Source of the DNA: Sulfurimonas sediminis | GTDB lineage: Bacteria > Campylobacterota > Campylobacteria > Campylobacterales > Sulfurimonadaceae | Reading direction: 5' to 3' | Length of the DNA stretch: 64,000 nt | NCBI RefSeq assembly: GCF_014905115.1 | Contig: NZ_CP041235.1 | Location: forward strand, 496,001-560,000 | Part shown: piece after piece, positions 29,095 to 38,519 of the stretch | Position numbering within the stretch: position 1 is the first letter of the stretch | Layout of the letters: each line of letters starts with the position of its first letter | Position numbers and translations under genes: made by a program | Notes under the pieces: generated by a model | Told to the model about the DNA's origin: nothing | The model's input: only the letters and a program-made list of their open reading frames with translations | Databases searched by the model: none

Positions 29095-30399
29095 ATGAGT
29101 AAAAAGTTATTTATTGAAACCTTGGGTTGTGCTATGAACTCTCGTGACTCTGAACATATGATAGCACAGTTACGTGAAAAAGAGGGTTATGAAACGACAC
29201 AGACCCTTGAAGAGGCCGACCTGATTTTGATAAATACCTGTTCTGTGAGAGAGCGTCCTGTTCATAAGCTTTTTTCTGAGCTCGGCGGTTTCAACAAACG
29301 GAAAAAACCTTCGGCTAAAATCGGTGTATGCGGATGTACCGCCTCTCATCTCGGAGAAGAGATTATAAAACGGGCACCTTATGTAAACTTTGTTCTGGGT
29401 GCAAGAAATGTTTCTAAAATAGGTGAAGTTTTACATAAAGACAAAGCTGTGGAAATAGACATAAATTATGATGAGAGCGAATTTGCTTTTGATGATTTTA
29501 GAACATCCCCCTATAAAGCATATATCAACATTTCCATAGGCTGTGACAAGCGGTGTACATTTTGTATTGTTCCAAAAACACGCGGAGATGAAATTTCGAT
29601 TCCTGATGAACTCATTATCAACGAGGCAAAACGCGCTGTAAACAATGGAGCCAAAGAAGTTTTCCTGCTCGGCCAAAATGTCAATAATTACGGCAGGCGT
29701 TTTTCATCGAGTGAGCATGAAAAGGTCAATTTTACAGAGTTGCTGCGCAGACTCTCCAAAATTGAAGGTTTAGAGCGTATTCGTTTTACATCGCCGCATC
29801 CTTTCCATATGGATGATGAATTTATAGAAGAATTTGCCAAAAACCCTAAAATCTGCAAATCTATGCATATGCCACTGCAAAGCGGTTCAAGTAAAGTGCT
29901 CAAAGATATGAAACGCGGGTACACAAAAGAGTGGTTTTTGAACCGTGTGCAAAAATTACGCGCAGAGTGTCCTGAAGTCAGTATATCAACGGACATCATA
30001 GTAGCCTTTCCCGGTGAGAGTGATGAAGATTTTGCAGATACAATTGATGTAATGAAACAGGTGAAGTTTGATCAGATTTTTTCATTCAAGTATTCTCCTC
30101 GTCCTGAAACAGAAGCACAGCATTTTACAAATACGGTAGATGAGGAAGTGGCCTCACAGAGGCTTGCGTATCTGCAATCACTGCATAATGAACTTTTAGA
30201 TGAGATCAATGCAAAGTATTTAGGACAGACTTTTCGTGTTTATTTTGAAAATTTAAACAAAGACAATTTTGTTTCAGGCAGAAGTGATAATAACCTTGTC
30301 ATCAAAGTCAAAGGGAGTGAAGAGTTGTTAGGAGAGTTTAGAGATGTTAAAATTACTTCTATCGGCAGAACAATTTTAACAGGCGAACTCGTTGCTTAA
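29095..30399 (+). CDS. miaB: tRNA-2-methylthio-N6-dimethylallyladenosine synthase
   Basis: 434-aa radical SAM methylthiotransferase modifying A37 of tRNAs. The UPF0004 domain has [11 protein letters not shown] and CGCTAS, and the radical SAM cluster is CDKRCTFC near residue 147. A TRAM domain ends the protein. It overlaps the start of the acyltransferase gene by 8 bp. Confidence 0.96.
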   Translation: MSKKLFIETLGCAMNSRDSEHMIAQLREKEGYETTQTLEEADLILINTCSVRERPVHKLFSELGGFNKRKKPSAKIGVCGCTASHLGEEIIKRAPYVNFVLGARNVSKIGEVLHKDKAVEIDINYDESEFAFDDFRTSPYKAYINISIGCDKRCTFCIVPKTRGDEISIPDELIINEAKRAVNNGAKEVFLLGQNVNNYGRRFSSSEHEKVNFTELLRRLSKIEGLERIRFTSPHPFHMDDEFIEEFAKNPKICKSMHMPLQSGSSKVLKDMKRGYTKEWFLNRVQKLRAECPEVSISTDIIVAFPGESDEDFADTIDVMKQVKFDQIFSFKYSPRPETEAQHFTNTVDEEVASQRLAYLQSLHNELLDEINAKYLGQTFRVYFENLNKDNFVSGRSDNNLVIKVKGSEELLGEFRDVKITSIGRTILTGELVA

Positions 30400-31015
30400 G
30401 AAGATAAGCCGTTCTCTTGCGCTTTACCTCCTTCCTTTTATAGGCTCTTTGCTTATAAAACTGCTCTATCTTACAAATAAAAAAGTTTTTCATGCACCTG
30501 CAGCACTTGGTGAAGAAAACTTCATAATGGCTTGCTGGCACGGGGAACTTTTGATGATCCCCTATGCCTACTTACGCTACAGAAAAACTCCCCATGTAAA
30601 ACTTATAATTTCAGATCATTTTGATGGCACACTTATCGCAAAAACACTCAGCTATTTTGGTTTTGGTACCATTAGAGGTTCAAGCAGACGTAATGCCGCA
30701 AGAGCGCTTTTGCAAGGGATAAAAGCTTTAAAAGAGGGGTATGATCTGGGCATTACCCCGGATGGACCAAAGGGGCCACGGCACGAGGTTGCTGACGGGA
30801 TTATCGTCATGGCACAAAAAGCAGATGTGAAAATTACCCTTGTAGAGATCAAACCGAGCAGTTACTGGCAGCTGAATTCATGGGATAAGTTTGTAATTCC
30901 CAAACCTTTTGGTACAATTACCTACTATATCAGTGATTTGCTGGATATAAAAGGGCTTGAACTTGAAGAGGCCAGAGACTTGATTAAAAAGGGGTTACTC
31001 AAACATGAACAATAA
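30392..31015 (+). CDS. DUF374-family lysophospholipid acyltransferase
   Basis: 207-aa LPLAT-like membrane protein. An N-terminal hydrophobic segment (about 5-27) is followed by [13 protein letters not shown] (the motif with a His replacing the H-x4-D block), then [25 protein letters not shown] and [12 protein letters not shown]. These fit the DUF374 acyltransferases that act on lipids of the cell envelope. It starts with TTG inside the end of miaB and is followed by a membrane protein gene overlapping by 11 bp. Confidence 0.85.
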   Translation: MLKKISRSLALYLLPFIGSLLIKLLYLTNKKVFHAPAALGEENFIMACWHGELLMIPYAYLRYRKTPHVKLIISDHFDGTLIAKTLSYFGFGTIRGSSRRNAARALLQGIKALKEGYDLGITPDGPKGPRHEVADGIIVMAQKADVKITLVEIKPSSYWQLNSWDKFVIPKPFGTITYYISDLLDIKGLELEEARDLIKKGLLKHEQ

Positions 31016-31460
31016 ATTTTTTTTTCCGGCTTTGGCTGCTCTTTTTTTAGTAATTATGGGTATCTACTTTTTACTCAATCCCTCTTATGAAAAGTCCATA
31101 GAAGCGAAATATTATTATGAGATTGGTGATTATGAAGAAGCCTACAAACGTGCCAATGAGGCCTTCAGTTTAGATATATACAACCGTATGGCTGCAACAA
31201 TAATGGCACAGTCCAAAACCTCCATAAAGTATAAAAAATACATAGATCAGGCAAAAGAGTATATGACCGAGATTAATCTTATAGCAGCAAAAGAGACCAT
31301 AAGTGATGCTGACAGAGCCAAAATAAAACTGATGAGTGAGATAATGGTGGATTCTTATAAAAAACTTGCTCCAAGCGTAATTACTGATAAAAAATTGGTA
31401 CGCGAAGCAGCAAAATATTATAAAGATTTTGAGAAGCTTCTTGAAAAAGTCAATAGATAA
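31005..31460 (+). CDS. Membrane-anchored helical protein, unknown function
   Basis: 151-aa protein with one N-terminal membrane helix (about 5-25) and a helical periplasmic part containing a TPR-like segment (YYYEIGDYEEAYKRANEAFS). No enzymatic motif is visible. It overlaps the acyltransferase upstream and xerH downstream, so it belongs to the miaB operon. The function is unknown. Confidence 0.72.
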   Translation: MNNKFFFPALAALFLVIMGIYFLLNPSYEKSIEAKYYYEIGDYEEAYKRANEAFSLDIYNRMAATIMAQSKTSIKYKKYIDQAKEYMTEINLIAAKETISDADRAKIKLMSEIMVDSYKKLAPSVITDKKLVREAAKYYKDFEKLLEKVNR

Positions 31461-32277
31461 ATATAAAAAAGATTTTCTCACCTCTCTGGAAGAGCACAGA
31501 GGCTATTCCGATTTAACGATAAAAACCTATGCCGATGTTCTGAATGAAGCATTTGGGCATATAGAGATAGTGGAAGAAAATGGGCATACTGTTGTAAATT
31601 TGATGCCTTACAGGATTTTCATCGCTGGTTTAAATGCAAAAACAATTAGTAAAAAATTAAGTGCTGTTCGAAGTTTTGTCGCATTTGTACAGGAACAGGG
31701 TTTACATGTAACCCTGCAGGCGGATGAGAGTATAAAGGTCGCAAAGACACTGCCAAAACCTATCTCCCATGAACATATTGTCGAAGCTTTGCAAAAGTGT
31801 GATTTAAAAGAAAAACTGCTGGTGAGCATGCTCTATACTGTGGGGTTGCGTATTTCTGAGCTTGCATTACTGGAACTGGAAAATATTTCGGGTGAATGGA
31901 TACGGGTTATAGGAAAAGGTAATAAACAAAGGGATATACCGCTTCTCAAATCAACAAGAAGACTCATTGATGAATATTTGTCAACTTTTGTGCTAAAAAA
32001 ATTTCTTTTTGAAAAAAATGGCGAAAGATTAAGCGAAAATAGTCTAAGATATATGATAACTAAAATATTTAAGCGTGTAGCCTTGAAAGTCACACCCCAC
32101 CAGCTTCGCCACTCCTATGCCTCCTCTTTGTTAAACGGAGGTGCACCAATAGTGGATGTCAGTGAACTGTTGGGACATGCCTCGATGGCAACAACGCAGA
32201 TATATACAAAATTAGGCAGTGCATTGAAACAACAAAATTACAACAAAGCACACCCCTTAGGGGAGAGAGAGTGCTGA
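31429..32277 (+). CDS. xerH: XerH-type tyrosine recombinase
   Basis: 282-aa tyrosine recombinase with the catalytic set R (GLRISEL), K, HxxR (PHQLRHSY), H (LLGHASM) and Y (TQIYTKLG). Campylobacterota use a single XerH at difH sites for chromosome dimer resolution and segregation, and this gene has the right length and context. The start is a TTG at 31429 or the in-frame TTG at 31441; both overlap the upstream gene. It overlaps the PilM-like gene by 7 bp. Confidence 0.88.
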   Translation: MRSFLKKSIDKYKKDFLTSLEEHRGYSDLTIKTYADVLNEAFGHIEIVEENGHTVVNLMPYRIFIAGLNAKTISKKLSAVRSFVAFVQEQGLHVTLQADESIKVAKTLPKPISHEHIVEALQKCDLKEKLLVSMLYTVGLRISELALLELENISGEWIRVIGKGNKQRDIPLLKSTRRLIDEYLSTFVLKKFLFEKNGERLSENSLRYMITKIFKRVALKVTPHQLRHSYASSLLNGGAPIVDVSELLGHASMATTQIYTKLGSALKQQNYNKAHPLGEREC

Positions 32278-33308
32278 GCAGATTACTGGAATCTTTTTAC
32301 CTTAAAGTCCTTGTGAATATTGTTGCCCAAAAAGAGAGCACCCTGGTTCATATAGAATTGTACGGAAAAAAAGGTGTAATTGATGAAGTAAACTCTGAGT
32401 TTCAGACAACCTCTCTCACTACACAAATGTATGATTTTATTTCTGAGTACATAAAAGAGTCTCCCTACTTTTACATAGCTGTTTTAGATACATCTTTGGT
32501 GCAGGGAGCCCTTCCTACATGTGAAAAAAACAAGTTAGACCATTATTTTGATTTGTCTATGTCAAAATACAAATGCTTTGAGAATAAATGGACTTTTTAT
32601 ACTGCAAAAAATGATATTTATGAGATAGAACGCAAATATGAAGATATCGGTGTTGATATGATATTTTCTCCTTTTGTTCTTCTGGCAAATTTTTTTCAGG
32701 ATAAAATCAATGGAAATCTTGCAATGTATGTTCTTGTCCAAAACAATGTGATTTCTGTGGCTATTTTTGAACATTCAAATCTTCTTTATGCAGAACATCT
32801 GGAGATGATTGCGTCTGATGAAGCTGAAGATATTACACTTCATGAAGGAATGGATGAAGATATTGATACAAACCTTGATCTGGATCTTGATGAGGGTATT
32901 GACCTGGAAGATATAAATGTTGATGAGAATGATTTGGATTCTTTAGATGATTTTGGTGATATTGAAGACCTGGATTCAATTGAGGACATTGATGAGTTTT
33001 CAGAAAGTAAAGATGTCGAAGAAGAACTGTTAGAGAGTGAAAATGTATTGCCTGAAGATGAACAAAACGAATCTTTTAATGAAGATTATCAGCGGTTTAC
33101 GCTCATTCAGCTGGCTGTTTCACATTTTTACAAAGATGAAAAATATGAAAGCAGATTTGTAGAGAATGTCTATATTGCCGATGGTGCAGGGGTGACAAAC
33201 GATTTGAAAAAGTATCTTGAAGAAGAGATGTTCTTTAATGTTTATGTAAGACAGGCTGATCTTGGAGCCGAGTTATGTGAACTCACAAAGCTGGAGCTTG
33301 GTTTATGA
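32271..33308 (+). CDS. PilM-like pilus/secretion assembly protein with acidic insert
   Basis: 345-aa protein starting with GTG. The N-terminal half (about 1-190) is a mixed alpha/beta region; residues about 190-270 are extremely rich in Asp and Glu; the C-terminal part is again folded (AVSHFYKDEKYESRFVENVYIADGAG). I infer a PilM-like role because the next two genes encode PilN- and PilO-like single-pass proteins in the usual M-N-O order. No firm sequence motif of the family is seen. Confidence 0.55.
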   Translation: MLSRLLESFYLKVLVNIVAQKESTLVHIELYGKKGVIDEVNSEFQTTSLTTQMYDFISEYIKESPYFYIAVLDTSLVQGALPTCEKNKLDHYFDLSMSKYKCFENKWTFYTAKNDIYEIERKYEDIGVDMIFSPFVLLANFFQDKINGNLAMYVLVQNNVISVAIFEHSNLLYAEHLEMIASDEAEDITLHEGMDEDIDTNLDLDLDEGIDLEDINVDENDLDSLDDFGDIEDLDSIEDIDEFSESKDVEEELLESENVLPEDEQNESFNEDYQRFTLIQLAVSHFYKDEKYESRFVENVYIADGAGVTNDLKKYLEEEMFFNVYVRQADLGAELCELTKLELGL

Positions 33309-33838
33309 AATACAGCTATATAAAACCAAGAAAAAAGACGCCTCTCACACCGGAATTGCAGATAGTTTTTACTTTTTTTGCGATGACACTGCTGATGCTT
33401 ATTGCAACATATTCGTTTTTGCTTTATAAAGATTATACATTCGTACAGGATAAGCAATCAATCATAGAACACAAAAAAGAACTTGAAGCCAGTATCAATC
33501 AGATGCAGAATCAAATAAGCTTTATTCAAAAGCAGAAGGCTTTAGCCGAAAAAGTATTTACACAAAATATGGTCTTAAAAGATTCTATCGCAAACCTGTT
33601 TGACCTGGTACCACAACGCATCACGCTTTCGCGGGCACAACTTTTAAAAAACGGTTTGATACTCTATGGTATAACACCAAACAAAGATGTCTATAATTTT
33701 ATGCTCCAGGCGCCATTACGCTCAATTTTTCATAAAACATACAGCAGTTTTTATCCTGCAAAGAATGGCTGGCTTATGTTTGTATCGACAAACTATATGG
33801 ATGAATCACAAACAGAGGGGTTAGAGAGTGAAAATTAA
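33305..33838 (+). CDS. PilN-like inner membrane protein
   Basis: 177-aa bitopic protein. A cytoplasmic N-terminus with a basic Pro-rich start is followed by a membrane helix (about 20-44), a coiled coil (about 50-90) and a small folded domain, the layout of PilN/GspL-C proteins. It overlaps the upstream gene by 4 bp (ATGA) and the next by 11 bp. It probably forms part of a type II/IV secretion-like machine for competence, which is an inference. Confidence 0.6.
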   Translation: MKYSYIKPRKKTPLTPELQIVFTFFAMTLLMLIATYSFLLYKDYTFVQDKQSIIEHKKELEASINQMQNQISFIQKQKALAEKVFTQNMVLKDSIANLFDLVPQRITLSRAQLLKNGLILYGITPNKDVYNFMLQAPLRSIFHKTYSSFYPAKNGWLMFVSTNYMDESQTEGLESEN

Positions 33839-34385
33839 AATTTCCCGTCATTATTTATATATTTTACTAATATCTGTTTTTCTGTTGCTGTTTGTGCTTG
33901 TTTTTTCTTTTGGACTGCTTATTCCTAAAGGAAAAGAGTATCGTGAATCCAGGCTTGAGCTGCGAAAAGAGAATGTAGAGTTACGTAAATATCAGGATTT
34001 TTATGACAAGACTCTCAAAACACTCAAAGATTTGCAGAGTAAAAACAGACATATCATCACTGCATTTGATGCAACATTTAATCCTGACAGGTTTGAAAAA
34101 AAATATAAAACTTTTTTTTCATCCTTACATGTAATGAAAGTGGAGCGCTCAAAAGATGAAGAGGGTTTTGCAACATATGAAGTCAATACAACATCCAAAA
34201 TCAGTTCACCAAAAAATTTCTATAATTTTTTAGATGCACTCAACAAGGCTGACTGGATTATAGGCGTCAATTTTCCTATAGATTTTAAGCGTGAGGGAGA
34301 AATGATAAAATCATCATTCACAATGAAAGTTTATACCAATAACAAAGATAAAAACTCTACTGCTTCTGGATCTGTGAATAAATAG
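33828..34385 (+). CDS. PilO-like inner membrane protein
   Basis: 185-aa bitopic protein starting with GTG. It has a membrane helix (about 8-30), a coiled coil (about 38-75) and a C-terminal ferredoxin-like region, as in PilO/GspM. It completes a PilM-N-O-like trio after xerH. Its 3' end overlaps the convergent tilS gene by 55 bp, so the last 18 codons of both genes share DNA. Confidence 0.6.
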   Translation: MKIKISRHYLYILLISVFLLLFVLVFSFGLLIPKGKEYRESRLELRKENVELRKYQDFYDKTLKTLKDLQSKNRHIITAFDATFNPDRFEKKYKTFFSSLHVMKVERSKDEEGFATYEVNTTSKISSPKNFYNFLDALNKADWIIGVNFPIDFKREGEMIKSSFTMKVYTNNKDKNSTASGSVNK

Positions 34386-35323
34386 CCCCGTAATTTCGGC
34401 TCTACATGTAAACAGCGCATTTTTTCTTTAAAGTTTTTTGGCATATTGCCGGGCTTTATATAGGGTGCAATCAAAATATACTCTGCCACCATTGCCACCA
34501 CATACTTTCTTCCTATGACTAGAGTGTCTTGAGTTTGTAGCAGTTTTTTTTCTTCGCCGCTCATGAGATGATTGATTGATTTGAGATATTTGTCAATATG
34601 ATAGATGTCATTTCTTCTTGTAGGTGTTTTTTTAAAGCAGGCGAGTTCATTTATCTTTTGTAAAGAAGCATCCTTTATCAAATCTTTTACATCCGCATCC
34701 ATATAGGCAAAACTTTTTTTGATACCCTGGGCATATTTTTGTAAAAGAGGATTTGTGTAGTTATGGCGAAAGATATTGCGTGTATACTTTTCGTTCGCAT
34801 TACTCGCATCTTCAAAATACCTAATGTTGTTTTTATGTAAATATTCAAGCAGCTCCTCTTTGCTTACATGTAACAGTGGTCTGTAAAGCATATAACCGTT
34901 ACGCTGTGTTTTTTCCTGCATGCCGGCAAGTTCCACACAACCCGCACCTTTACAAAACTGCATCAGCATCCATTCAAACCTGTCTCCCAAATGATGGGCT
35001 GTGAGGAGGGTGTCGTAATTATGCTGCTGTATAAGAGATTCAAAAAAATCATAGCGAATTTGTCTGGCATTGGCTTCAAAGTTAGCTGTAATTTTTTGTG
35101 CATGATGGACATGGCATCTGAAGCCGTACTCTTTTGCCAGAGCTTTTGCATAGGCTGCCTCTTCTTTGCTTTGCTCTCGTATGCCGTAATTAACAATGGC
35201 AATATCAAATTTGATGTCATTTTCTAAAAGAAGAAAGAGCAGGGCAGTAGAGTCGCCTCCGGCAGAAAATGCCAACAGGTTTTTTGTTGTTTGTAAAGCT
35301 TTTTTAGTCTTGCTTTTGAGCAT
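34331..35323 (-). CDS. tilS: tRNA(Ile)-lysidine synthase
   Basis: 330-aa N-type ATP pyrophosphatase that converts C34 of tRNA-Ile(CAU) to lysidine, essential for reading AUA. The P-loop is FSAGGDSTALLFLL, and LTAHHLGDRFEWMLMQFCKGAG is the second active-site block. The C-terminal domain is short, as in other Campylobacterota. It overlaps rimO upstream by 20 bp and the convergent pilO-like gene at its end. Confidence 0.93.
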   Translation of the reverse strand: MLKSKTKKALQTTKNLLAFSAGGDSTALLFLLLENDIKFDIAIVNYGIREQSKEEAAYAKALAKEYGFRCHVHHAQKITANFEANARQIRYDFFESLIQQHNYDTLLTAHHLGDRFEWMLMQFCKGAGCVELAGMQEKTQRNGYMLYRPLLHVSKEELLEYLHKNNIRYFEDASNANEKYTRNIFRHNYTNPLLQKYAQGIKKSFAYMDADVKDLIKDASLQKINELACFKKTPTRRNDIYHIDKYLKSINHLMSGEEKKLLQTQDTLVIGRKYVVAMVAEYILIAPYIKPGNMPKNFKEKMRCLHVEPKLRGYLFTDPEAVEFLSLLLV

Positions 35324-36629
35324 TGTCTACGGTAGCTGTGAGAATATTTCCGACAAGCTCGGTAATTTTTGCCGGGTATATTTTGCCAAACTCCAAATCT
35401 TCATCAAGCGTTCTGTCATTGACATAAATTTCACCGTCAATTTCCGGTGCCCAGAGAAGTTCTCTTGCGCTTAAAAGATACTCATGCTCATCACTCTCCC
35501 CGTCTATGACGATTTGCGTGGTTTTTCCGACCTCTTTTTGAAGAGATTCTTTTGTGCACTCTGCGGCTATATCTCCAAGAATCTGTGCACGCTCGGCTTT
35601 GACTTCCTCTGAGATTTTATCTTGCATATCATAGGCCGAAGTTGTCTCTTCATCAGAATAGGAAAAAACATTGATGCGGTCAAAGCCGAAGTTTGCGGCA
35701 AATTCACACATCTCATCAAACATTGCCTCTGTTTCATGCGGATGTCCGACGATGAAACTTGTGCGGACAAAAGAGTTTGGCAGGCTTTTCATGTAGTTGA
35801 GGAGCTCGAGTGTTTTGTCTTTGCCAAATCCGCGTTTCATAATGCGAAGCATCTCATCGTTAATGTGCTGGATAGGCATATCAAAATAGTTGTGAAACAC
35901 TTTGCTTTTTGCAATATTTTTCAAAAGTTTCATGCTTGTAGTTGAAGGGTAGAGATAGAGAATTCTCGCAGATTTTACACCCTCAATCAGCTCAATTCTT
36001 TGAATAAGCAGAGAAAGTCCGTCTTTGATATTTTGGTCACGCAAGTAAGAGCTTGAATCCTGTGAAACAAAAGAGAAATCCCAATAGCCTTTTTTTACAA
36101 GTCCTTCAACCTCTTTGGCAATCGAATCCAAGTCACGTGAGTTGAGTTTGCCTTTAAAAGAGGGAATTGCACAAAAACTGCATGTCTGATTACAGCCTTC
36201 TGAGAGTTTGATGTAGGCATGGTATGTCGAGCCTGTGACAACACGCTCAGCACCGTCTATCAAAAACACTTCATCAGAAAAACGGCTCTTTTTCTCAACC
36301 AAAAGCTCATCTATTTTGTCATAGTCACCGACACCGGTAAAGATGTCAACCTCAGGAATCTGTTCCATTAACTCCTCTTGATAGCGTTCGCTCAGGCAGC
36401 CAGTCATCACAAGAAGTGAATCCTCTTTTCGTGCATCATGGAGTGAAAGCACGGTATTGAGTGATTCCTCTTTTGCCGCGTCAATAAAACCGCAGGTATT
36501 GACAATGATGACATCGGCTTCTTCATTATTGTCTGTGAGTTCAAAATTTTGTAGTTTTCCCATCATCACTTCTGTATCGACCAGGTTTTTGGTACATCCG
36601 AGTGAAACTATGTGGAGTTTGTTGCTCAT
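35304..36629 (-). CDS. rimO: Ribosomal protein uS12 methylthiotransferase RimO
   Basis: 441-aa radical SAM enzyme that methylthiolates Asp of ribosomal protein S12. N-terminal cluster ligands are in SLGCTKNLVDTE, NTCGF and TGCLSERY; the radical SAM cluster is CNQTCSFC. The DIFTGVGDYDKI segment and the TRAM tail fit RimO rather than MiaB, which is encoded at 29095. It is the first gene of the rimO-tilS pair. Confidence 0.95.
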   Translation of the reverse strand: MSNKLHIVSLGCTKNLVDTEVMMGKLQNFELTDNNEEADVIIVNTCGFIDAAKEESLNTVLSLHDARKEDSLLVMTGCLSERYQEELMEQIPEVDIFTGVGDYDKIDELLVEKKSRFSDEVFLIDGAERVVTGSTYHAYIKLSEGCNQTCSFCAIPSFKGKLNSRDLDSIAKEVEGLVKKGYWDFSFVSQDSSSYLRDQNIKDGLSLLIQRIELIEGVKSARILYLYPSTTSMKLLKNIAKSKVFHNYFDMPIQHINDEMLRIMKRGFGKDKTLELLNYMKSLPNSFVRTSFIVGHPHETEAMFDEMCEFAANFGFDRINVFSYSDEETTSAYDMQDKISEEVKAERAQILGDIAAECTKESLQKEVGKTTQIVIDGESDEHEYLLSARELLWAPEIDGEIYVNDRTLDEDLEFGKIYPAKITELVGNILTATVDNAQKQD

Positions 36630-36685
36630 ATCTCTTCTTTGTATTGTATTTGTTTCATGGCAATTTAAAATTAATTTTCTAAGCG

Positions 36686-36770
36686 GCTTTTCGGAACCCG
36701 TACTTTAGTGCGGGCTGTTGCAATAACCTTTCCACTCTCAGCCCGCACTAAAGTACGGGTTCCGAAAAGC
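36686..36770. repeat. REP-like pair 6: perfect 31-bp inverted repeat
   Basis: Positions 36686-36716 and 36740-36770 are exact inverse copies (GCTTTTCGGAACCCGTACTT and onward to GCGGGCT) separated by 23 bp. It is the best preserved pair of the repeat family and lies between the starts of rimO and the flavoprotein gene. Confidence 0.85.
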
Positions 36771-36857
36771 TACTTAAGTTTGTTTTGCAATGGCAATAAA
36801 ATCAAAATTATTTTTAAATTACAATATATTTGTGTAATTATACCGTATAATTAGCCT

Positions 36858-38000
36858 ATGAAAAATTATGATGTAATTATTCTTGGTGCCGGGGCGAGTG
36901 GATTGATGTGCGCAGGCAGTCTAAGTAAAAAAATGCGTATTGCTATAATTGAGGGCAATGAAAAAGCTGCCAAGAAACTTAAAATTTCCGGTGGAGGTAA
37001 ATGCAATATCACCAATGTCAGTGTACAGAGAAATAATTTTGACGGTGAGGAGAGATTACTGAAAGCAGCTTTTAAGCAGTTCAGTAAAGATGATTTATTG
37101 GACTTTTTAGACAGAAACAGGGTAGCGTTGGAGCTGAGAAAAGGACGCTACTATTTTTGTAAAAACTCTTCGGATGATATTATCAATGTGTTGAAAAAAA
37201 ATGCAAAAAACAGTGAAATTATTCTCAATAACAAGGTGTTACATGTAAGCAAATCAGAAGATTTTTTTACAGTTGCGACAGACAAAAACAAATACACGGC
37301 AAGAAAAGTTGTTGTAGCCACCGGCGGAAAAAGTTTTCAAACGCTTGGTGCAAGTGATATAGGGTTGCAAATTGCAAAAAGCTTTGGTATCGGTGTGAAA
37401 GAATTTACGCCTGCACTTGTCGGGCTCACACTGCAAAAAGAGCAGTTTTGGATGAAAGAGCTCAGCGGGCTGAGCTGCTATGTACATGTAAAGGTGGCAG
37501 ATAAAACGCTCAAAGAAGAGATGCTCTTTGCGCATAAAGGCATTAGCGGTCCTGCAATACTTTCTGCTTCCTTGTATTGGAAAAAAGGGGAAATAAGCAT
37601 AGACTTTTTACCCAACAAAAATATTTTAGATTTGCTGCAAAAGAGTAAAAAACTGGTGAGTTCACTTATCCCTTTGCCAAAAAGACTTGCAAAAGCTCTT
37701 TTGTCCGCGATAGATTTTAAAGACAAAGAGTGTGCAAAACTGAGTCAACATGACAAAGAGAGATTAAAAGCATTGCACAATTATACCTTTGCTCCTGCAG
37801 GAAACTTCGGGTTTAGTAAAGCGGAGGTAAGCAGAGGCGGTGTCTTGGCAGATGCACTTACATGTAACAGCTTGGAATCCAAAAAAGTAAAAGGTCTGCA
37901 TTTTATAGGCGAAGTTGTAGATGTCACGGGCGAACTCGGGGGCTATAATTTTCAGTGGGCATTTTCAAGTGCCTACAGCTGTGCAAAATTTATAAAATAA
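36858..38000 (+). CDS. BaiN/HI0933-family flavoprotein
   Basis: 380-aa FAD-dependent oxidoreductase. The dinucleotide-binding motif GAGASGLMCAGSL is near residue 12, and KKLKISGGGKCNITN and GEVVDVTGELGGYNFQWAFSSA are signatures of the HI0933 family. The physiological substrate is unknown. An ATG at 36858 follows an AT-rich promoter region. It is convergent with the truncated haemoglobin gene. Confidence 0.9.
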   Translation: MKNYDVIILGAGASGLMCAGSLSKKMRIAIIEGNEKAAKKLKISGGGKCNITNVSVQRNNFDGEERLLKAAFKQFSKDDLLDFLDRNRVALELRKGRYYFCKNSSDDIINVLKKNAKNSEIILNNKVLHVSKSEDFFTVATDKNKYTARKVVVATGGKSFQTLGASDIGLQIAKSFGIGVKEFTPALVGLTLQKEQFWMKELSGLSCYVHVKVADKTLKEEMLFAHKGISGPAILSASLYWKKGEISIDFLPNKNILDLLQKSKKLVSSLIPLPKRLAKALLSAIDFKDKECAKLSQHDKERLKALHNYTFAPAGNFGFSKAEVSRGGVLADALTCNSLESKKVKGLHFIGEVVDVTGELGGYNFQWAFSSAYSCAKFIK

Positions 38001-38005
38001 AGAGT

Positions 38006-38383
38006 TCAAAGTTTCAACTGTTTTATGAAATTTTTTGCAATCATTTCACCTCTGGTCTTAAAAATATTGGCTGTTTCTTCCTCATAGAGTTTGTCGATAG
38101 TTTGAGAAAAAAGTTCCAGCCATCTTTGGAAACTTTCCCTGTTAAGACCCTGCATATCCAGGTGCGGCTTTATAGGGGTACCGTTATAACTGTTGTCGGC
38201 TGTTGTCATTGATGCCCAAAAGTCTGTCAGAAGATTAAGATGATGCTGCCATTCGTCCGAAATCATCTCATCACCCAGCTTTTCAATGAAAAAATCAGCG
38301 ATAAGATCGTCTTTGAGCACACTGCTGTAAAAGCGGTCAACCATAATGCGAATGTTTTTTTTTGTAATAGTTTGGTATTGCAT
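38006..38383 (-). CDS. Group III truncated haemoglobin
   Basis: 125-aa globin with a 2-on-2 fold. The features YSSVLKDDLIADFF, WQHHLNLLTDFWAS and the conserved H (near KPHLDMQ) are typical of group III trHb such as Campylobacter Ctb. Such proteins bind oxygen or nitric oxide and are linked to microaerobic growth or nitrosative stress. It is a single gene between baiN-like and uvrB. Confidence 0.9.
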   Translation of the reverse strand: MQYQTITKKNIRIMVDRFYSSVLKDDLIADFFIEKLGDEMISDEWQHHLNLLTDFWASMTTADNSYNGTPIKPHLDMQGLNRESFQRWLELFSQTIDKLYEEETANIFKTRGEMIAKNFIKQLKL

Positions 38384-38519
38384 AAAACCTCGTTTGTCTG
38401 TTTTGCATAAAATTATATTATATAATAGCAGAGGTTTACTTGATATAAATCAATCAGAATTACTGTGCGGTAAGAAGATAAACCTTTGATGTTTCTCTCA
38501 TTTGGCTATAATTCCATTA

